Below are positions 44,901 to 53,133 of a stretch of 64,000 nt of DNA, in pieces. Each line of letters starts with the position of its first letter. Within the stretch, counting starts at the first letter, position 1. Below the pieces are notes generated by a model. That model was not told the origin of the DNA and made no database searches. It saw only the letters and a program-made list of their open reading frames with translations. The position numbers and the translations under genes are program-made. This DNA is from Leptospira hartskeerlii (lineage in GTDB: Bacteria > Spirochaetota > Leptospiria > Leptospirales > Leptospiraceae). Location: positions 434,001 through 498,000 of the forward strand of contig NZ_NPDL01000003.1 of NCBI RefSeq assembly GCF_002811475.1. Reading direction: 5' to 3'.

Positions 44901-45568
44901 TCCGAAGTGATAGTAGAAATCCTTCTTGAAATCGTAGAGACAATCCAATAAAAAACGACTAACGAGAGTAGAACATTTGCTAGCAAAGAGAAGATCAAAA
45001 ATCGGAGCGCTGAATAATAATCCTGATCGTTCCGTATTTTGTCGGACTCCATTTTTTTTTCGTTCAGTGAGTTCAATTCGGCCGCTCGTTTTACCGCAAA
45101 GTCTCTCATCTTCATCCCTTTTTCTACGGATATCGCAAAAGCTTTTTCAGACTGTCCTATCATAGCGAGGGAAACTAGTTCTTCCAAACTAGGCCTAAAA
45201 TTCAGCCATGCTTTTTTGTATTGATCGAAAATCTTCTTGCCGTCCGCATCCAAGAGAGTTTCAAGCTCGTTCATTTTTCTATCCGCTTCTTCAGCGGAGG
45301 AAAAGATCCTGTTCTTAAAATATTCCCTTCGGACGGGATCTTTTTCCAGAATGATATTCTTTTCCTGTCTAGTGGCTTCTAAGATACCCACCATAAATTC
45401 GTTTGATAAATTGATCCTCTTAGAAGAGACATCCACTATATTCAAAAGCCTTTTATTAGCCTCGGAAAGTTTGTCCATTGAGAACAATGCGCTTACTATG
45501 AACAAGATAAGAAGTATAGAAAATCCTAAAATCAGTCTCTGGCGAATCGTGAATCCTTTCATATTCAT
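41924..45568 (-). CDS. Membrane hybrid histidine kinase with three receivers, 1214 aa
   Basis: Transmembrane helix 1 (about residues 10-29) and helix 2 (about 193-215) flank a helical periplasmic sensor of the four-helix-bundle type. A HAMP linker, GAF domain (about 320-460), glutamine/glutamate-rich coiled coil, HisKA with His562 in [10 protein letters not shown] and an ATPase ([23 protein letters not shown]) follow. Three receivers come last (VLIIEDDLKFA; LLIIEDDDNS; VLLVDDDMRN with LMDIMMPEMDGY). From HisKA onward the architecture parallels the poly-HAMP kinase, suggesting common ancestry with different sensory fronts. It is located between cheB and a receiver kinase on the same strand. 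Confidence 0.9.
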   Translation of the reverse strand: MNMKGFTIRQRLILGFSILLILFIVSALFSMDKLSEANKRLLNIVDVSSKRINLSNEFMVGILEATRQEKNIILEKDPVRREYFKNRIFSSAEEADRKMNELETLLDADGKKIFDQYKKAWLNFRPSLEELVSLAMIGQSEKAFAISVEKGMKMRDFAVKRAAELNSLNEKKMESDKIRNDQDYYSALRFLIFSLLANVLLSLVVFYWIVSTISRRISTITSEAEKIASREFADHDLKDVSKDELTPIFDSLASINDSFKEVTHNANSVASGNYSVDLVPRSEKDMLGNSLVKMTRSLRSTTAENERHNWITQGQNQLNEKLRGDQTVEDLAQEIVNFLGKYLRAQVGAIYLLDERDKSLRLTGEYAFTGGKTLEKFSFKEGLVGQVAFEQKVILLTDLKEEQIRIVSSFLDARPTNVLVLPFLYDGQTLGVVEIGKLDHFTELEVEFSKSCMENVGISINSAIARKKILELLEETQAQSEELQSQQEELKQMNEELEEQTQALRQQQEELRITNEELEEQTQALEVKNKEVEAARSDIEQKSKQLEVSSKYKSEFLANMSHELRTPLNSLLILSKDLSENNKKNLSSDQIESANIIYKSGQDLLVLINEVLDLSKIESGKMQINIERVDIRKFVDSLLKDFKHQADKKELSMIGFVSEDCPEYISTDLQRLNQILKNLLSNALKFTEKGKISLEVRPEGHQKIVISVSDTGIGIPEEKQMSIFEAFQQADGSTSRKYGGTGLGLSISRELAKILSGHINLESKINQGSTFSLLLPLEIKKENLSTPTEREVPLTEQKPYSIPKETRFINSPSAEDDRENISENDKIVLIIEDDLKFAAVLIKQAHDKNFKCLSASTGEDGLILAEKRLPNAIILDLNLPGINGNTVLNELKANPKVRHIPVHVISGNEYSIEPIKEGAVEYLVKPVNKKELEEAFNRIENFINRKMKNLLIIEDDDNSRIAMRKLIGNGDVKCFEASNGKDAIKAYQENYFDCIVLDIGLPDMSGFELIYELEKIKGQTMPPIIIYTGKELTREENAELQKYAESIIIKGVKSEERLLDETALFLHRTISKLPEGKQKIINNLYDKEAIFQKKKVLLVDDDMRNVFALSKILKDRGMEVFKADNGKTALSSLDSQHDMDIVLMDIMMPEMDGYETMRRIRSEKRYDKLPIIALTAKAMKDDRQKCIDAGANDYISKPVDVERLLSLMRVWLSR

Positions 45569-45577
45569 TACAATTAC

Positions 45578-46138
45578 CTAAACTAATCCCTTTAAAAATC
45601 CACTAATCTCATCTAAAGGAAGAATATGATCCACGGAAGAAGCCGAGATCGCATATAGAGGCATCGAAGGTGATTCTGCGGTCTCCGGGTCTTGTACGAT
45701 TGTCAGTCCACCTTCTTCTTTTATTTTTCTAAGTCCTATGGCCCCGTCAGAATTGGAACCGGTCAAAATGAGTCCGATCAATCCATCTCCATATGCATCC
45801 GCTGCGGATCCAAAAAGCACATCTATGGAAGGTCTTGCAAAATTCACTCTTGCCTCAGTGCTTAAAGAGAATGTTTTGTCTTTTTCCACCAAAAGATGGT
45901 AATTTGCAGGAGCCATATAAATATTCCCTCGTTCTATCTTTTCTTTTTCGTCTGCTTCCTTTACGTTCAAATTGCAGGTCCTGTTCATACTCTCTATCCA
46001 GTATCCGTCAGAACGAGGACTCACATGTTGCACGACTACGATGGGGCAAGGATAATTTTCAGGAAGAAAAGGTAGTATCTTCATAAGTGCATTTAATCCT
46101 CCTGAAGAAACTCCGATCACAATTGCCTCGTACCCCAT
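45578..46138 (-). CDS. cheB: CheB-type protein methylesterase (no receiver domain)
   Basis: The 186-residue catalytic CheB domain has the nucleophile serine in GVSSGGLNAL (about residues 8-17), the catalytic histidine in VVQHVSP and the aspartate in TGSNSDGAIGL. The receiver domain of chemotaxis CheB is absent. It sits between cheR and the hybrid kinase on the same strand, with no receptor or cheA/cheW nearby. This suggests a non-chemotactic CheB/CheR module acting on the kinase or on another partner. Confidence 0.9.
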   Translation of the reverse strand: MGYEAIVIGVSSGGLNALMKILPFLPENYPCPIVVVQHVSPRSDGYWIESMNRTCNLNVKEADEKEKIERGNIYMAPANYHLLVEKDKTFSLSTEARVNFARPSIDVLFGSAADAYGDGLIGLILTGSNSDGAIGLRKIKEEGGLTIVQDPETAESPSMPLYAISASSVDHILPLDEISGFLKGLV

Positions 46139-46158
46139 CTAATTCGATTTAAAAATCC

Positions 46159-46983
46159 TTAATATTTCTTTTTGAATATTTTCTGTCTCGGATCCAAGTC
46201 TTGGTATGCATCTTTTAATTCGCTAAAATACATTCCCTCCTTTGAGCCCAAACATAGAACTCCTCCGTTAATTAAACTTTCGTAAAACATTCTATGCACT
46301 TTGTTCTGAAGTTCCCTTTTAAAATAAATAAGCACATTTCTGCACAATATCATATGGACTTCTGCAAACACACTGTCCGTCACTAGGTTGTGATTTGCCC
46401 AAACTATATTCTTTTTTAGATTTTGGCCGATGATAGCCATATTATCATCTGCGGTATAATAATCCGAAAAAGCGGACCTTCCCCCCGACGCTTGATAATT
46501 AGAAGTATATTCCTTTATTAGATTATTCGAAAATATACCTTGTTTCGCTTCGTCCAAGGCACGCTGATTGAAATCTGTCGCATATATGGTTGTTCTCTCC
46601 ATCAGGCCTTCTTCAGTAAGAAGGATCGCCATGGAATACGCCTCTTCTCCCGTTGAACAACCCGCATGCCAAATCTTTATGAAAGGATAAGTTTTTAAGA
46701 TAGGGACGATCTTTTCGCGAACGGATCTATAAAAGTTTGGATCTCGGAACATCTCAGTAACTGTGATGGACAGATCATGCAAAAGATCGTTAGCAAAACT
46801 TTTGTTATGTAGAAGTTGAAACTGCATCTCCGAAACCGTATTATATCCGGACAATACCATCCGATTCATGATCCTACGTTTTATATGAGCGTCTGAATAT
46901 TGCCTAAAGTCGTAGCCGTATTTCTGATAGATAGCCTCCAATAATAAATCGATCTCTATCTCGGTACTATCCTTAGCTGCCAT
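46159..46983 (-). CDS. cheR: CheR-type protein methyltransferase
   Basis: The 274-residue protein has an N-terminal helical domain (YGYDFRQYSDAHIKRRI) and a SAM-binding domain with KIWHAGCSTGEEAYSMAILL and the ILCRNVLIYF motif typical of CheR. It would methylate glutamates in a coiled-coil signalling protein. It is the first gene of the minus-strand group cheR-cheB-hybrid kinase-receiver kinase, 20 bp before cheB. The glutamine/glutamate-rich coiled coil of the hybrid kinase is a possible substrate (inference). Confidence 0.92.
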   Translation of the reverse strand: MAAKDSTEIEIDLLLEAIYQKYGYDFRQYSDAHIKRRIMNRMVLSGYNTVSEMQFQLLHNKSFANDLLHDLSITVTEMFRDPNFYRSVREKIVPILKTYPFIKIWHAGCSTGEEAYSMAILLTEEGLMERTTIYATDFNQRALDEAKQGIFSNNLIKEYTSNYQASGGRSAFSDYYTADDNMAIIGQNLKKNIVWANHNLVTDSVFAEVHMILCRNVLIYFKRELQNKVHRMFYESLINGGVLCLGSKEGMYFSELKDAYQDLDPRQKIFKKKY

Positions 46984-47161
46984 ATTTTATTTTTTTATAA
47001 AACTTCCGGGCCAAACCGAGGAGATATTCTACGGTTTCTGGGAAACTGAAATCAACTATTTATTTCAAATATGAGGCAAAATAAAGCAAATTATGTAAAT
47101 AGAACTTAACTAACAAATCAGGAATATGGAATCGTTTAAAGATCTTGAGAGCGGAATTTAT

Positions 47162-47181
47162 TTTAGACAGAACTGTCTAAA
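47162..47181. promoter_or_regulatory. 20-bp operator of the ArsR regulator
   Basis: TTTAGACAGAACTGTCTAAA is a perfect 9-bp inverted repeat with a 2-bp centre ending 9 bp before the ATG of the ArsR gene. The position and symmetry fit an autoregulatory ArsR operator. A half site TGTCTAA recurs at about 47581, before the next gene. Confidence 0.65.
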
Positions 47182-47190
47182 TAAGTAAAC

Positions 47191-47493
47191 ATGGAGAGAG
47201 TGCCGAACCCCAAAACAGTAAAACTCACTGAAAAGGAATTTACTAAAATTTCCAGGGCCCTTGCTGAGCCTAGGAGATTTCAACTTCTGCAATGTATCGG
47301 CTCTAACGATGAGCCTACTGCCTGCAGCACTCTGAACAAATCCCAAGATATTAGCCCTGCTACTCTTTCTCATCATATTAAAGAATTGGAAAATGCCGGC
47401 CTAATAGAGACTTCTAAAGAAGGTAAATTCGTGAATATTACCCTGAGAAGGGATATATTTAAGGCCTATCTGGATAAACTTTCTCAAATCTGA
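47191..47493 (+). CDS. ArsR-family transcriptional regulator
   Basis: This 100-residue winged-helix protein has ISRALAEPRRFQLLQCI and the recognition region SQDISPATLSHHIKELENAGLI, followed by a wing (KEGKFVNITLR). Single cysteines at residues about 30 and 38 could respond to thiol chemistry, but no clear metal-binding set is present. A perfect operator overlaps its promoter. It precedes an SDR gene by 134 bp, a likely target because members of this subgroup often control a neighbouring oxidoreductase. Confidence 0.87.
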   Translation: MERVPNPKTVKLTEKEFTKISRALAEPRRFQLLQCIGSNDEPTACSTLNKSQDISPATLSHHIKELENAGLIETSKEGKFVNITLRRDIFKAYLDKLSQI

Positions 47494-47627
47494 GTCGTTC
47501 TCGACCGACGTTCATACTATTCATTACTTTCATAATTTCCAAAAATATCGAAATATTTTTAGAACAAACACTTCGATACTTGTCTAACTATAAAATTATT
47601 CAGATCCTAATATTTAGAAGAGGTCTT

Positions 47628-48377
47628 ATGAGTCAGTTAAAAGGTAAAGTTGCAGTGGTAACAGGAGCTTCCAAGGGAATTGGAGCGAGTATCGCTAAAA
47701 CATTAGGTTCCGCAGGTGCTTCCGTGGTGGTGAACTATTCTTCCAGTAAAGAAGGCGCAGATAAGGTTGTTGCAGAGATTGAAAAACAAGGAGGCAAAGC
47801 AATCGCGGTACAAGGTGACATGTCCAAGTCTTCCGATGTAAAACGTTTGTTTTCAGAAACGAAAAAAGCCTTCGGTTCGATAAATATTCTAGTCAATAAC
47901 GCGGGTGTATTCGAGTTCGCTCCTTTAGAAGCGGTTACGGAAGATGAGTTTCATAGACAGATGAATACGAATGTTCTTGGGCCTATTCTCGCCACTCAGG
48001 AATCCCTAAATCATTTTGCTCCGGAAGGTGGATCAGTGATCAATATTAGTTCCATCGTGAGCGACATCCCTGTTCCGAATTCAGTTGTATATGCTTCTAC
48101 AAAAGGTGCATTGGATACGGTTTCCCAAGTATTGGCTCTGGAACTTAGTTCCAAAAAGATCAGAGTGAATACGATCGCTCCGGGAGGTGTGGAAACGGAA
48201 GGAGCTCATAGACTTGGAATGATAGGAAGTGATATGGAGAAGATGATCGTTTCCAAAACTCCTTTAGGAAGATTAGGACAACCGGAAGATATCGCTAAGG
48301 TTGCACTGTTCTTAGCTTCGGAAGATTCTTATTGGCTTACTGGAGAAAGGATCAGTGCGTCTGGCGGCTTTAGATAA
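47628..48377 (+). CDS. SDR-family oxidoreductase (FabG-like)
   Basis: This 249-residue classical SDR has VVTGASKGIGASIAK, NNAG, the catalytic serine in INISSIVSD, YASTKGAL (Tyr-x3-Lys) and the C-terminal LASEDSYWLTGERISASGG. The ATG at 47628, behind AGAGG, is preferred to an in-frame TTG at 47580. The acidic/serine-rich NYSSSKEGAD segment suggests NADP(H) use. The substrate is not predictable. It follows the ArsR gene, which may repress it. Confidence 0.85.
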   Translation: MSQLKGKVAVVTGASKGIGASIAKTLGSAGASVVVNYSSSKEGADKVVAEIEKQGGKAIAVQGDMSKSSDVKRLFSETKKAFGSINILVNNAGVFEFAPLEAVTEDEFHRQMNTNVLGPILATQESLNHFAPEGGSVINISSIVSDIPVPNSVVYASTKGALDTVSQVLALELSSKKIRVNTIAPGGVETEGAHRLGMIGSDMEKMIVSKTPLGRLGQPEDIAKVALFLASEDSYWLTGERISASGGFR

Positions 48378-48463
48378 AATCTAGAATTGGGGCATGGTTA
48401 GTTTGTCTTTTAAACAATAAAATTCGAGTGGATCACTTATATTGGAGTTCCTAATCATGCCCT

Positions 48464-49246
48464 ATGAACTATTTGCGGGAACCAATCCAATTAAAGAACG
48501 GCCGAGCCGAATGTATTAAAATTCAAACTAACGATCAGAATTCTTTGACCAGGGAGAATATGATAGAACTGGAAAACATCCTGGCTGAGATCGATAAGGA
48601 CGATAATATCCGTGCGGTCCTTTTGAGTTCCGACAATCCTAAATTTTTTTCCAATGGTATCGATGCGGAGAATATACTAAATACTCCCAGAGAAAAACTC
48701 ACCGAAGAGATGGGTCAGATCGTGATCCTATTCGGAAAACTTTTGAGTTTTGGAAAACCGTTGATTGCAGAGGTGACCGGTTACGCAATGGGAGGTGGTG
48801 CAGTTATCACTCTTTCCTGCGATTTCAAATTTATGTTGGAAGGTAAAGCAAGGATCGCATTTACCGAGGTTTTAGTAGGTCTTCCTCTTCCGATCAGCTT
48901 TATCGATAAATTGAAGACCACTGTTAAGTCTGAATACTTAAACGAAGTTTGTCTTTTAGGAACCGCTTATAAGGCGGGAGAAGCCAAGGAAATTTCCTTA
49001 ATCAACGAAACTGCAGAAAATAAAGAAGATCTGCGTAAACTTGTTCTGAAAAAACTGGATGAGGTAATGGCAATCGCTCCAAGCGCTTACAGAAGAACAA
49101 AGGCCGCAATCAACAAAGAGATCAATGATAAATTCGAATCTCAGTTGGAATTCACTAAGAGCAGTTTTGAAGATCCCACGGTAGTTGCAAATTTACTGGA
49201 AGCGATGAGCGCTTTAAAAGAAAAAAGAAGACCAAAGCTTACCTAA
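48464..49246 (+). CDS. Enoyl-CoA hydratase/isomerase family protein
   Basis: This is a crotonase-fold protein of 260 residues with LLSSDNPKFFSNGIDAENIL (oxyanion-hole region) and AEVTGYAMGGGAVITLSCDFKFM, the second oxyanion-hole glycine segment. The usual two catalytic glutamates of hydratases are not obvious near EVLVGLPLPISF, so the exact reaction may be isomerisation or hydrolysis. The ATG at 48464 gives the expected N terminus, although a better-spaced Shine-Dalgarno serves an out-of-frame ATG at 48457. Confidence 0.78.
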   Translation: MNYLREPIQLKNGRAECIKIQTNDQNSLTRENMIELENILAEIDKDDNIRAVLLSSDNPKFFSNGIDAENILNTPREKLTEEMGQIVILFGKLLSFGKPLIAEVTGYAMGGGAVITLSCDFKFMLEGKARIAFTEVLVGLPLPISFIDKLKTTVKSEYLNEVCLLGTAYKAGEAKEISLINETAENKEDLRKLVLKKLDEVMAIAPSAYRRTKAAINKEINDKFESQLEFTKSSFEDPTVVANLLEAMSALKEKRRPKLT

Positions 49247-49259
49247 ATATTCGATTTTC

Positions 49260-51080
49260 TTAAATTTGGATCCTATAATTTTCTAAACTTCCGAAGGCCC
49301 AGACTCCTAAAAATTTAGGATACAGGTCCTTCGGAATATTTGCGTCCACCAAATTGCTTCCGAATTCACTTCCTGCGCTACCTGAGATGATCGTATTCGC
49401 AGAGTTTGCACTTGTCGCCGCATACCCGGAACCGACACTATGAAAAATATAAGTTCGGCCGGATAAGGCGACTCCGTCCGGATAGACGTATGCCCCCGCC
49501 ACTAAGTCCCCCATCCCGTCTCCATTTATATCGGAGATCATAGCAACATTTCCGAAAGCTTGGTTAACGGCTTCTCCCAAAATTATATTTATAGAGCCGG
49601 AAGACACTTGAGCGCCATCGCTTAAATTTATATAAATTCGTCCTTGGCTCGTGGAATAATTAGGAGCGCCTGTAGCAAAATCGTCATATCCGTCTCCGTT
49701 AATATCTCCCAGCACAACACTAAGTCCCACAGCACTTATAGAGAAACCGCTGATTATAGTGTTTGCACTTGTAGCAGCAGAAACAGTGATCCCACTTGTA
49801 GTCCCAGTGCTATTGAATACATAACTTCTACCAAAATATCCACCGTATTGAGGAGCTCCTACAGCAAGATCCGCGTATCCATCTCCGTTCACATCTCCAG
49901 TATATATACGGATCCCAAAATTACTCGCAGTTTCTCCGACTATCGTAGTGTTTGCTAACGTATAAGAATTTACCGTAACTCCTGCAGATCCACTACTATG
50001 GAAGATCCAGACTCCTCCTGTAGAACCTCCGGCATATGCATTTCCACCCACGATCAGATCTGAAAATCCGTCTCCATTAATATCCCCTAGCGCTATACCG
50101 CAGGCAAAATTACTCGAACCAGGACCTGAAATAGTTGTACCGGCTGTTGAAGAGATCCCCCCGGATCCTGTGCTATAATAAATAAATGCAAGTCCGGAAA
50201 ATCCGGAAACACGATATGCACCATTTGCAAGATCATCGTATCCGTCTCCATTCACATCTCCTAACGCGATTGAATAGCCGAATTCATTTGAACCCGTATA
50301 ATTCAAGATAAGATCCGCACTCGCGGCTGCGTTAGTTGTAATACCGGAAGAACTTCCGTGAAATATATAAGTGATCCCTTGTAAACCGGAATAATCGGAA
50401 GCACCTACCGCTAGATCTCCGTATCCATCTCCATTCACGTCCCCCATTGCAGAAGTGTAACCCATTCTTCCCTGGCCGGTGATAGAATGGTCCGCCATTG
50501 TCGTGTCTGTCGCGGAAATTCCGGAAGATCCTCCGTAAAAAATATAAGCCATTCCCATTCCGGAAGCATCACCTGGTGCTAACGCTACTATGTCCGCGTA
50601 ACCGTCTCCGTTTAGGTCTCTATTATACCCTTTTCTAATATGCAAACTCAGAACCGAGGAAATATTTCCACTAGAGTCAATACTTCTGATATTGATAGAA
50701 TGTAGAGAGCCTTTCCTCCAAGTAGAAGACCCGCTCGGCAATGCAAAACTCCAACTAGTAGTTCCTGTAGCGGCAGTATAAGTTCCACCATCAATCCTGA
50801 TTTCCACGGAGGACACTAGGATATCATCTGAAGAAGTCCCGAAAAGAAATCCGGTCTCCACTGTCGGCCTTCCCGAAGTTGGCAGATTGGTAATTGCGAC
50901 TGTAGGATCTGTTACGTCTCCAGTGGGAGTAGTACTTGCATCCACGCAGGTATCTCCCGCAACCAAGCAGGCAACCTGTGCCTCGAGCATCGCTTCAAAT
51001 GCGAGATTCATAGATTTAAGAGAACAGGATCCTAAAAAGAAAAGAAGAAGCGCCGCTGCACAATAAGGAAATTTTCGCAT
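49260..51080 (-). CDS. FG-GAP (VCBS) repeat lipoprotein with a seven-bladed propeller
   Basis: The 606-residue protein has a lipoprotein signal ending FLGSC (Cys19) and a short Ig-like region (about residues 55-145). Seven FG-GAP repeats follow, each with a calcium loop of the form D-x-N-G-D-G-x-x-D (for example GDVNGDGYGDL, GDINGDGFSDL). Seven repeats are what an integrin-alpha-like beta-propeller needs. It is likely surface-anchored and may bind host or environmental ligands. It is divergent from another lipoprotein gene at 51439 across a long dyad. Confidence 0.88.
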   Translation of the reverse strand: MRKFPYCAAALLLFFLGSCSLKSMNLAFEAMLEAQVACLVAGDTCVDASTTPTGDVTDPTVAITNLPTSGRPTVETGFLFGTSSDDILVSSVEIRIDGGTYTAATGTTSWSFALPSGSSTWRKGSLHSINIRSIDSSGNISSVLSLHIRKGYNRDLNGDGYADIVALAPGDASGMGMAYIFYGGSSGISATDTTMADHSITGQGRMGYTSAMGDVNGDGYGDLAVGASDYSGLQGITYIFHGSSSGITTNAAASADLILNYTGSNEFGYSIALGDVNGDGYDDLANGAYRVSGFSGLAFIYYSTGSGGISSTAGTTISGPGSSNFACGIALGDINGDGFSDLIVGGNAYAGGSTGGVWIFHSSGSAGVTVNSYTLANTTIVGETASNFGIRIYTGDVNGDGYADLAVGAPQYGGYFGRSYVFNSTGTTSGITVSAATSANTIISGFSISAVGLSVVLGDINGDGYDDFATGAPNYSTSQGRIYINLSDGAQVSSGSINIILGEAVNQAFGNVAMISDINGDGMGDLVAGAYVYPDGVALSGRTYIFHSVGSGYAATSANSANTIISGSAGSEFGSNLVDANIPKDLYPKFLGVWAFGSLENYRIQI

Positions 51081-51438
51081 TCGAATATATTTACATTCGA
51101 TCGCGGAGCGTATTACAATCCAATCCTAAAAAATTTAGAAACAAATTAGAATTTTGAAAAAACTTAGTCCCTCGTTCGAGGGATATTTTCAAAATTTCTA
51201 ATTTTCATTTTCGTCGATTTATAAAAGCTTTTCTCAAGCTCTTCCAATTGACGAGCGGATATTTTTAGGACCAAAAACCGGGGCGATTTCTCGCATATAC
51301 TCCCATTCCGGAATCAGTATCGTTCATTCCGAACGAGCCTCCAAATAGGCATTTCCCTTCAAATAAAACGGAACGACTTGTCTGTCTTTATAGAAACCGA
51401 CCCTAAAACAAACGAGAGTTATACGAGGGAGTTAAGAC
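51081..51438. other. Intergenic region between divergent lipoprotein genes
   Basis: The 358-bp interval contains a long imperfect dyad at 51143-51204 and otherwise AT-rich sequence in which both divergent promoters must lie. No coding frame with a ribosome-binding site was found. Confidence 0.5.
51143..51204. repeat. Long imperfect inverted repeat (about 62 bp)
   Basis: The outer arms AAATTAGAATTTTGAAAA (51143-51160) and TTTTCAAAATTTCTAATTT (51186-51204) are complementary apart from one extra T. They enclose a perfect inner dyad TCCCTCG-TT-CGAGGGA (51168-51183). It lies upstream of both flanking genes, so it is not a terminator for either. Confidence 0.75.
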
Positions 51439-53106
51439 ATGCAAAAATTTCTGAAAGACGAGGAAGTCCAGGATATTCTTCTAAAAGCTGCCCTTTTTGT
51501 GACTGTCTTACTCTTGATCGTACTTCTTTTCACGGGTTGCAATAACGCGAAAGCAGTAAGTATAGATGCAAGTTCCTCTGCGATAGGCGCTATCGCATTC
51601 GATGGAAACCTAGGAGTTTTCGGTAGCAATACCTCTGGACCTTCTCTTGTGCGAGTAAACGTTATCGGATACTTGAATAAGTCCGGCAAAGAGATGAATC
51701 TAACCCTAACAAATACGGATACTTCCGAGACCCAGACACTTCAGATTTCGGATAACGGAACCTTTTCCTTTCCGGATACTTTGGATGCAGGTACAAATTT
51801 TACGATCGATCTTGGAACGTATACTGGAGGACAGAATTGCACCCTCACTGGGGATTCTGGAAAAGTCGGTTTTGTTGCTGCTTCTAAAATCGATTGTGAA
51901 AGGAACTTAGCGGTTTTCGGGACCTGGTTTTCAGGCAGCGTTCCAGTCATGAATCTTTTTCAGGTGAACCAGAAGACTTCTACAGTGGTAGGAGCTCCTA
52001 TGTTCTTTAGCACCAGCGCAGGAATACCTATGCTGGATCTAGTCTGGTCAGGAAGTAAATACTTGGCAGTTTGGACTACAACAGGAAGTACGATCAAAGC
52101 TCGATTACTAGATATAGAACAGACTGCTATTGGCTCAGATATTACTGTGGCTGGTTTAATTTCCACAGGCTCCGGTGCTAAGATCAGCACATTATCTTCC
52201 GCTTATAATAAAGACCTGGATGAATTCGTAGTTGTATTTGTAGAATTTGGAGGGAGCACTTCTTTTGCAAATTTAGTAAGATATGTTCGCCTCCATCCGG
52301 ACGGCACTCTGATTGGAACTCCTACAACCATAAAATCAATTGACGGAACCATTGGAACTACATTCGGATATTCTGATGTAATCTGGGATGGAAGTAAATA
52401 CGTTACTGCATTCGAAGAACATGATAATAATACGGATGATCTTCCTAATAATTATGTAACAGTATTTCGTTTTACGACCGGGGCAGCAACTCCGGTCAAC
52501 CAATTGTTCTTATCTTCCGGAACCGGCTCCGTCGGTGCAATCTTCCCGGTAACTTCTGCAGGTGCTGCTTATCCAAAATTTGTAAAAACCTCTTCCGATC
52601 TATGGCTTTTTTATAATAGATCCAATATGGGCAATGTAGATAACACGATCGATTCTAGTTTAATGGAATGGAGAAATTTATCTGGAGTCCCCGCGCAGAT
52701 TAGAAGGGATACGATCCCGAATGGTTGTAATCCAAACGGTACCGGATTCCAAACCTATGTTCCTTCTCCTGGAAATATAGGTTCGAAAGTATTATTAGGC
52801 TATGATCTAAGATGCACCCAAAGTGGCTCCTCATTCTTCGATGTATATCATGGACCTTTTAACTCGACAAGTGGCGCGCTAGGAACAGTTACAAATTATT
52901 CAGGAAGCACACTTGGTATGAACTTTACAATGGGAAGCTCTACCACCTGCAGGACTTCCAGATGTTATACAAGCGCAGGCGCGTTAGGAGACGGAGTTTA
53001 TATTTTCGATCCTAATTTTGATGGAAGTACTCATACGTTCTACCCGATCAAAATCTCTTCTCCAGGGAATTCTGTGGATTTTCCAGCCCAGACTTCCATC
53101 CAATAA
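51439..53106 (+). CDS. Large surface lipoprotein of unknown function
   Basis: The 555-residue protein has an unusually charged 15-residue start, a hydrophobic helix and a lipobox LFTGC (Cys34). The mature part holds a carboxypeptidase-like Ig fold (about residues 70-135, NLTLTNTDTSETQTLQ), then repeated segments of the form W-x-G-S-K-Y-L/V (VWSGSKYLAVW, IWDGSKYVTAF) that suggest beta-propeller blades. Cysteines near residues 425-500 may form disulfides. It lies 16-28 bp before a second lipoprotein gene, likely co-transcribed. Confidence 0.75.
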   Translation: MQKFLKDEEVQDILLKAALFVTVLLLIVLLFTGCNNAKAVSIDASSSAIGAIAFDGNLGVFGSNTSGPSLVRVNVIGYLNKSGKEMNLTLTNTDTSETQTLQISDNGTFSFPDTLDAGTNFTIDLGTYTGGQNCTLTGDSGKVGFVAASKIDCERNLAVFGTWFSGSVPVMNLFQVNQKTSTVVGAPMFFSTSAGIPMLDLVWSGSKYLAVWTTTGSTIKARLLDIEQTAIGSDITVAGLISTGSGAKISTLSSAYNKDLDEFVVVFVEFGGSTSFANLVRYVRLHPDGTLIGTPTTIKSIDGTIGTTFGYSDVIWDGSKYVTAFEEHDNNTDDLPNNYVTVFRFTTGAATPVNQLFLSSGTGSVGAIFPVTSAGAAYPKFVKTSSDLWLFYNRSNMGNVDNTIDSSLMEWRNLSGVPAQIRRDTIPNGCNPNGTGFQTYVPSPGNIGSKVLLGYDLRCTQSGSSFFDVYHGPFNSTSGALGTVTNYSGSTLGMNFTMGSSTTCRTSRCYTSAGALGDGVYIFDPNFDGSTHTFYPIKISSPGNSVDFPAQTSIQ

Positions 53107-53133
53107 ACTTAAACCGGATCCTTGTTAAGAAAA

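Noticed and set aside
47580..47627. Upstream TTG start for the SDR gene
   Set aside because: The ATG at 47628 has AGAGG in front and gives the standard SDR N terminus.
48457..48519. Short frame with a well-spaced Shine-Dalgarno just before the enoyl-CoA hydratase start
   Set aside because: It ends after 20 codons. At most it could be a leader peptide; the hydratase start at 48464 is kept.
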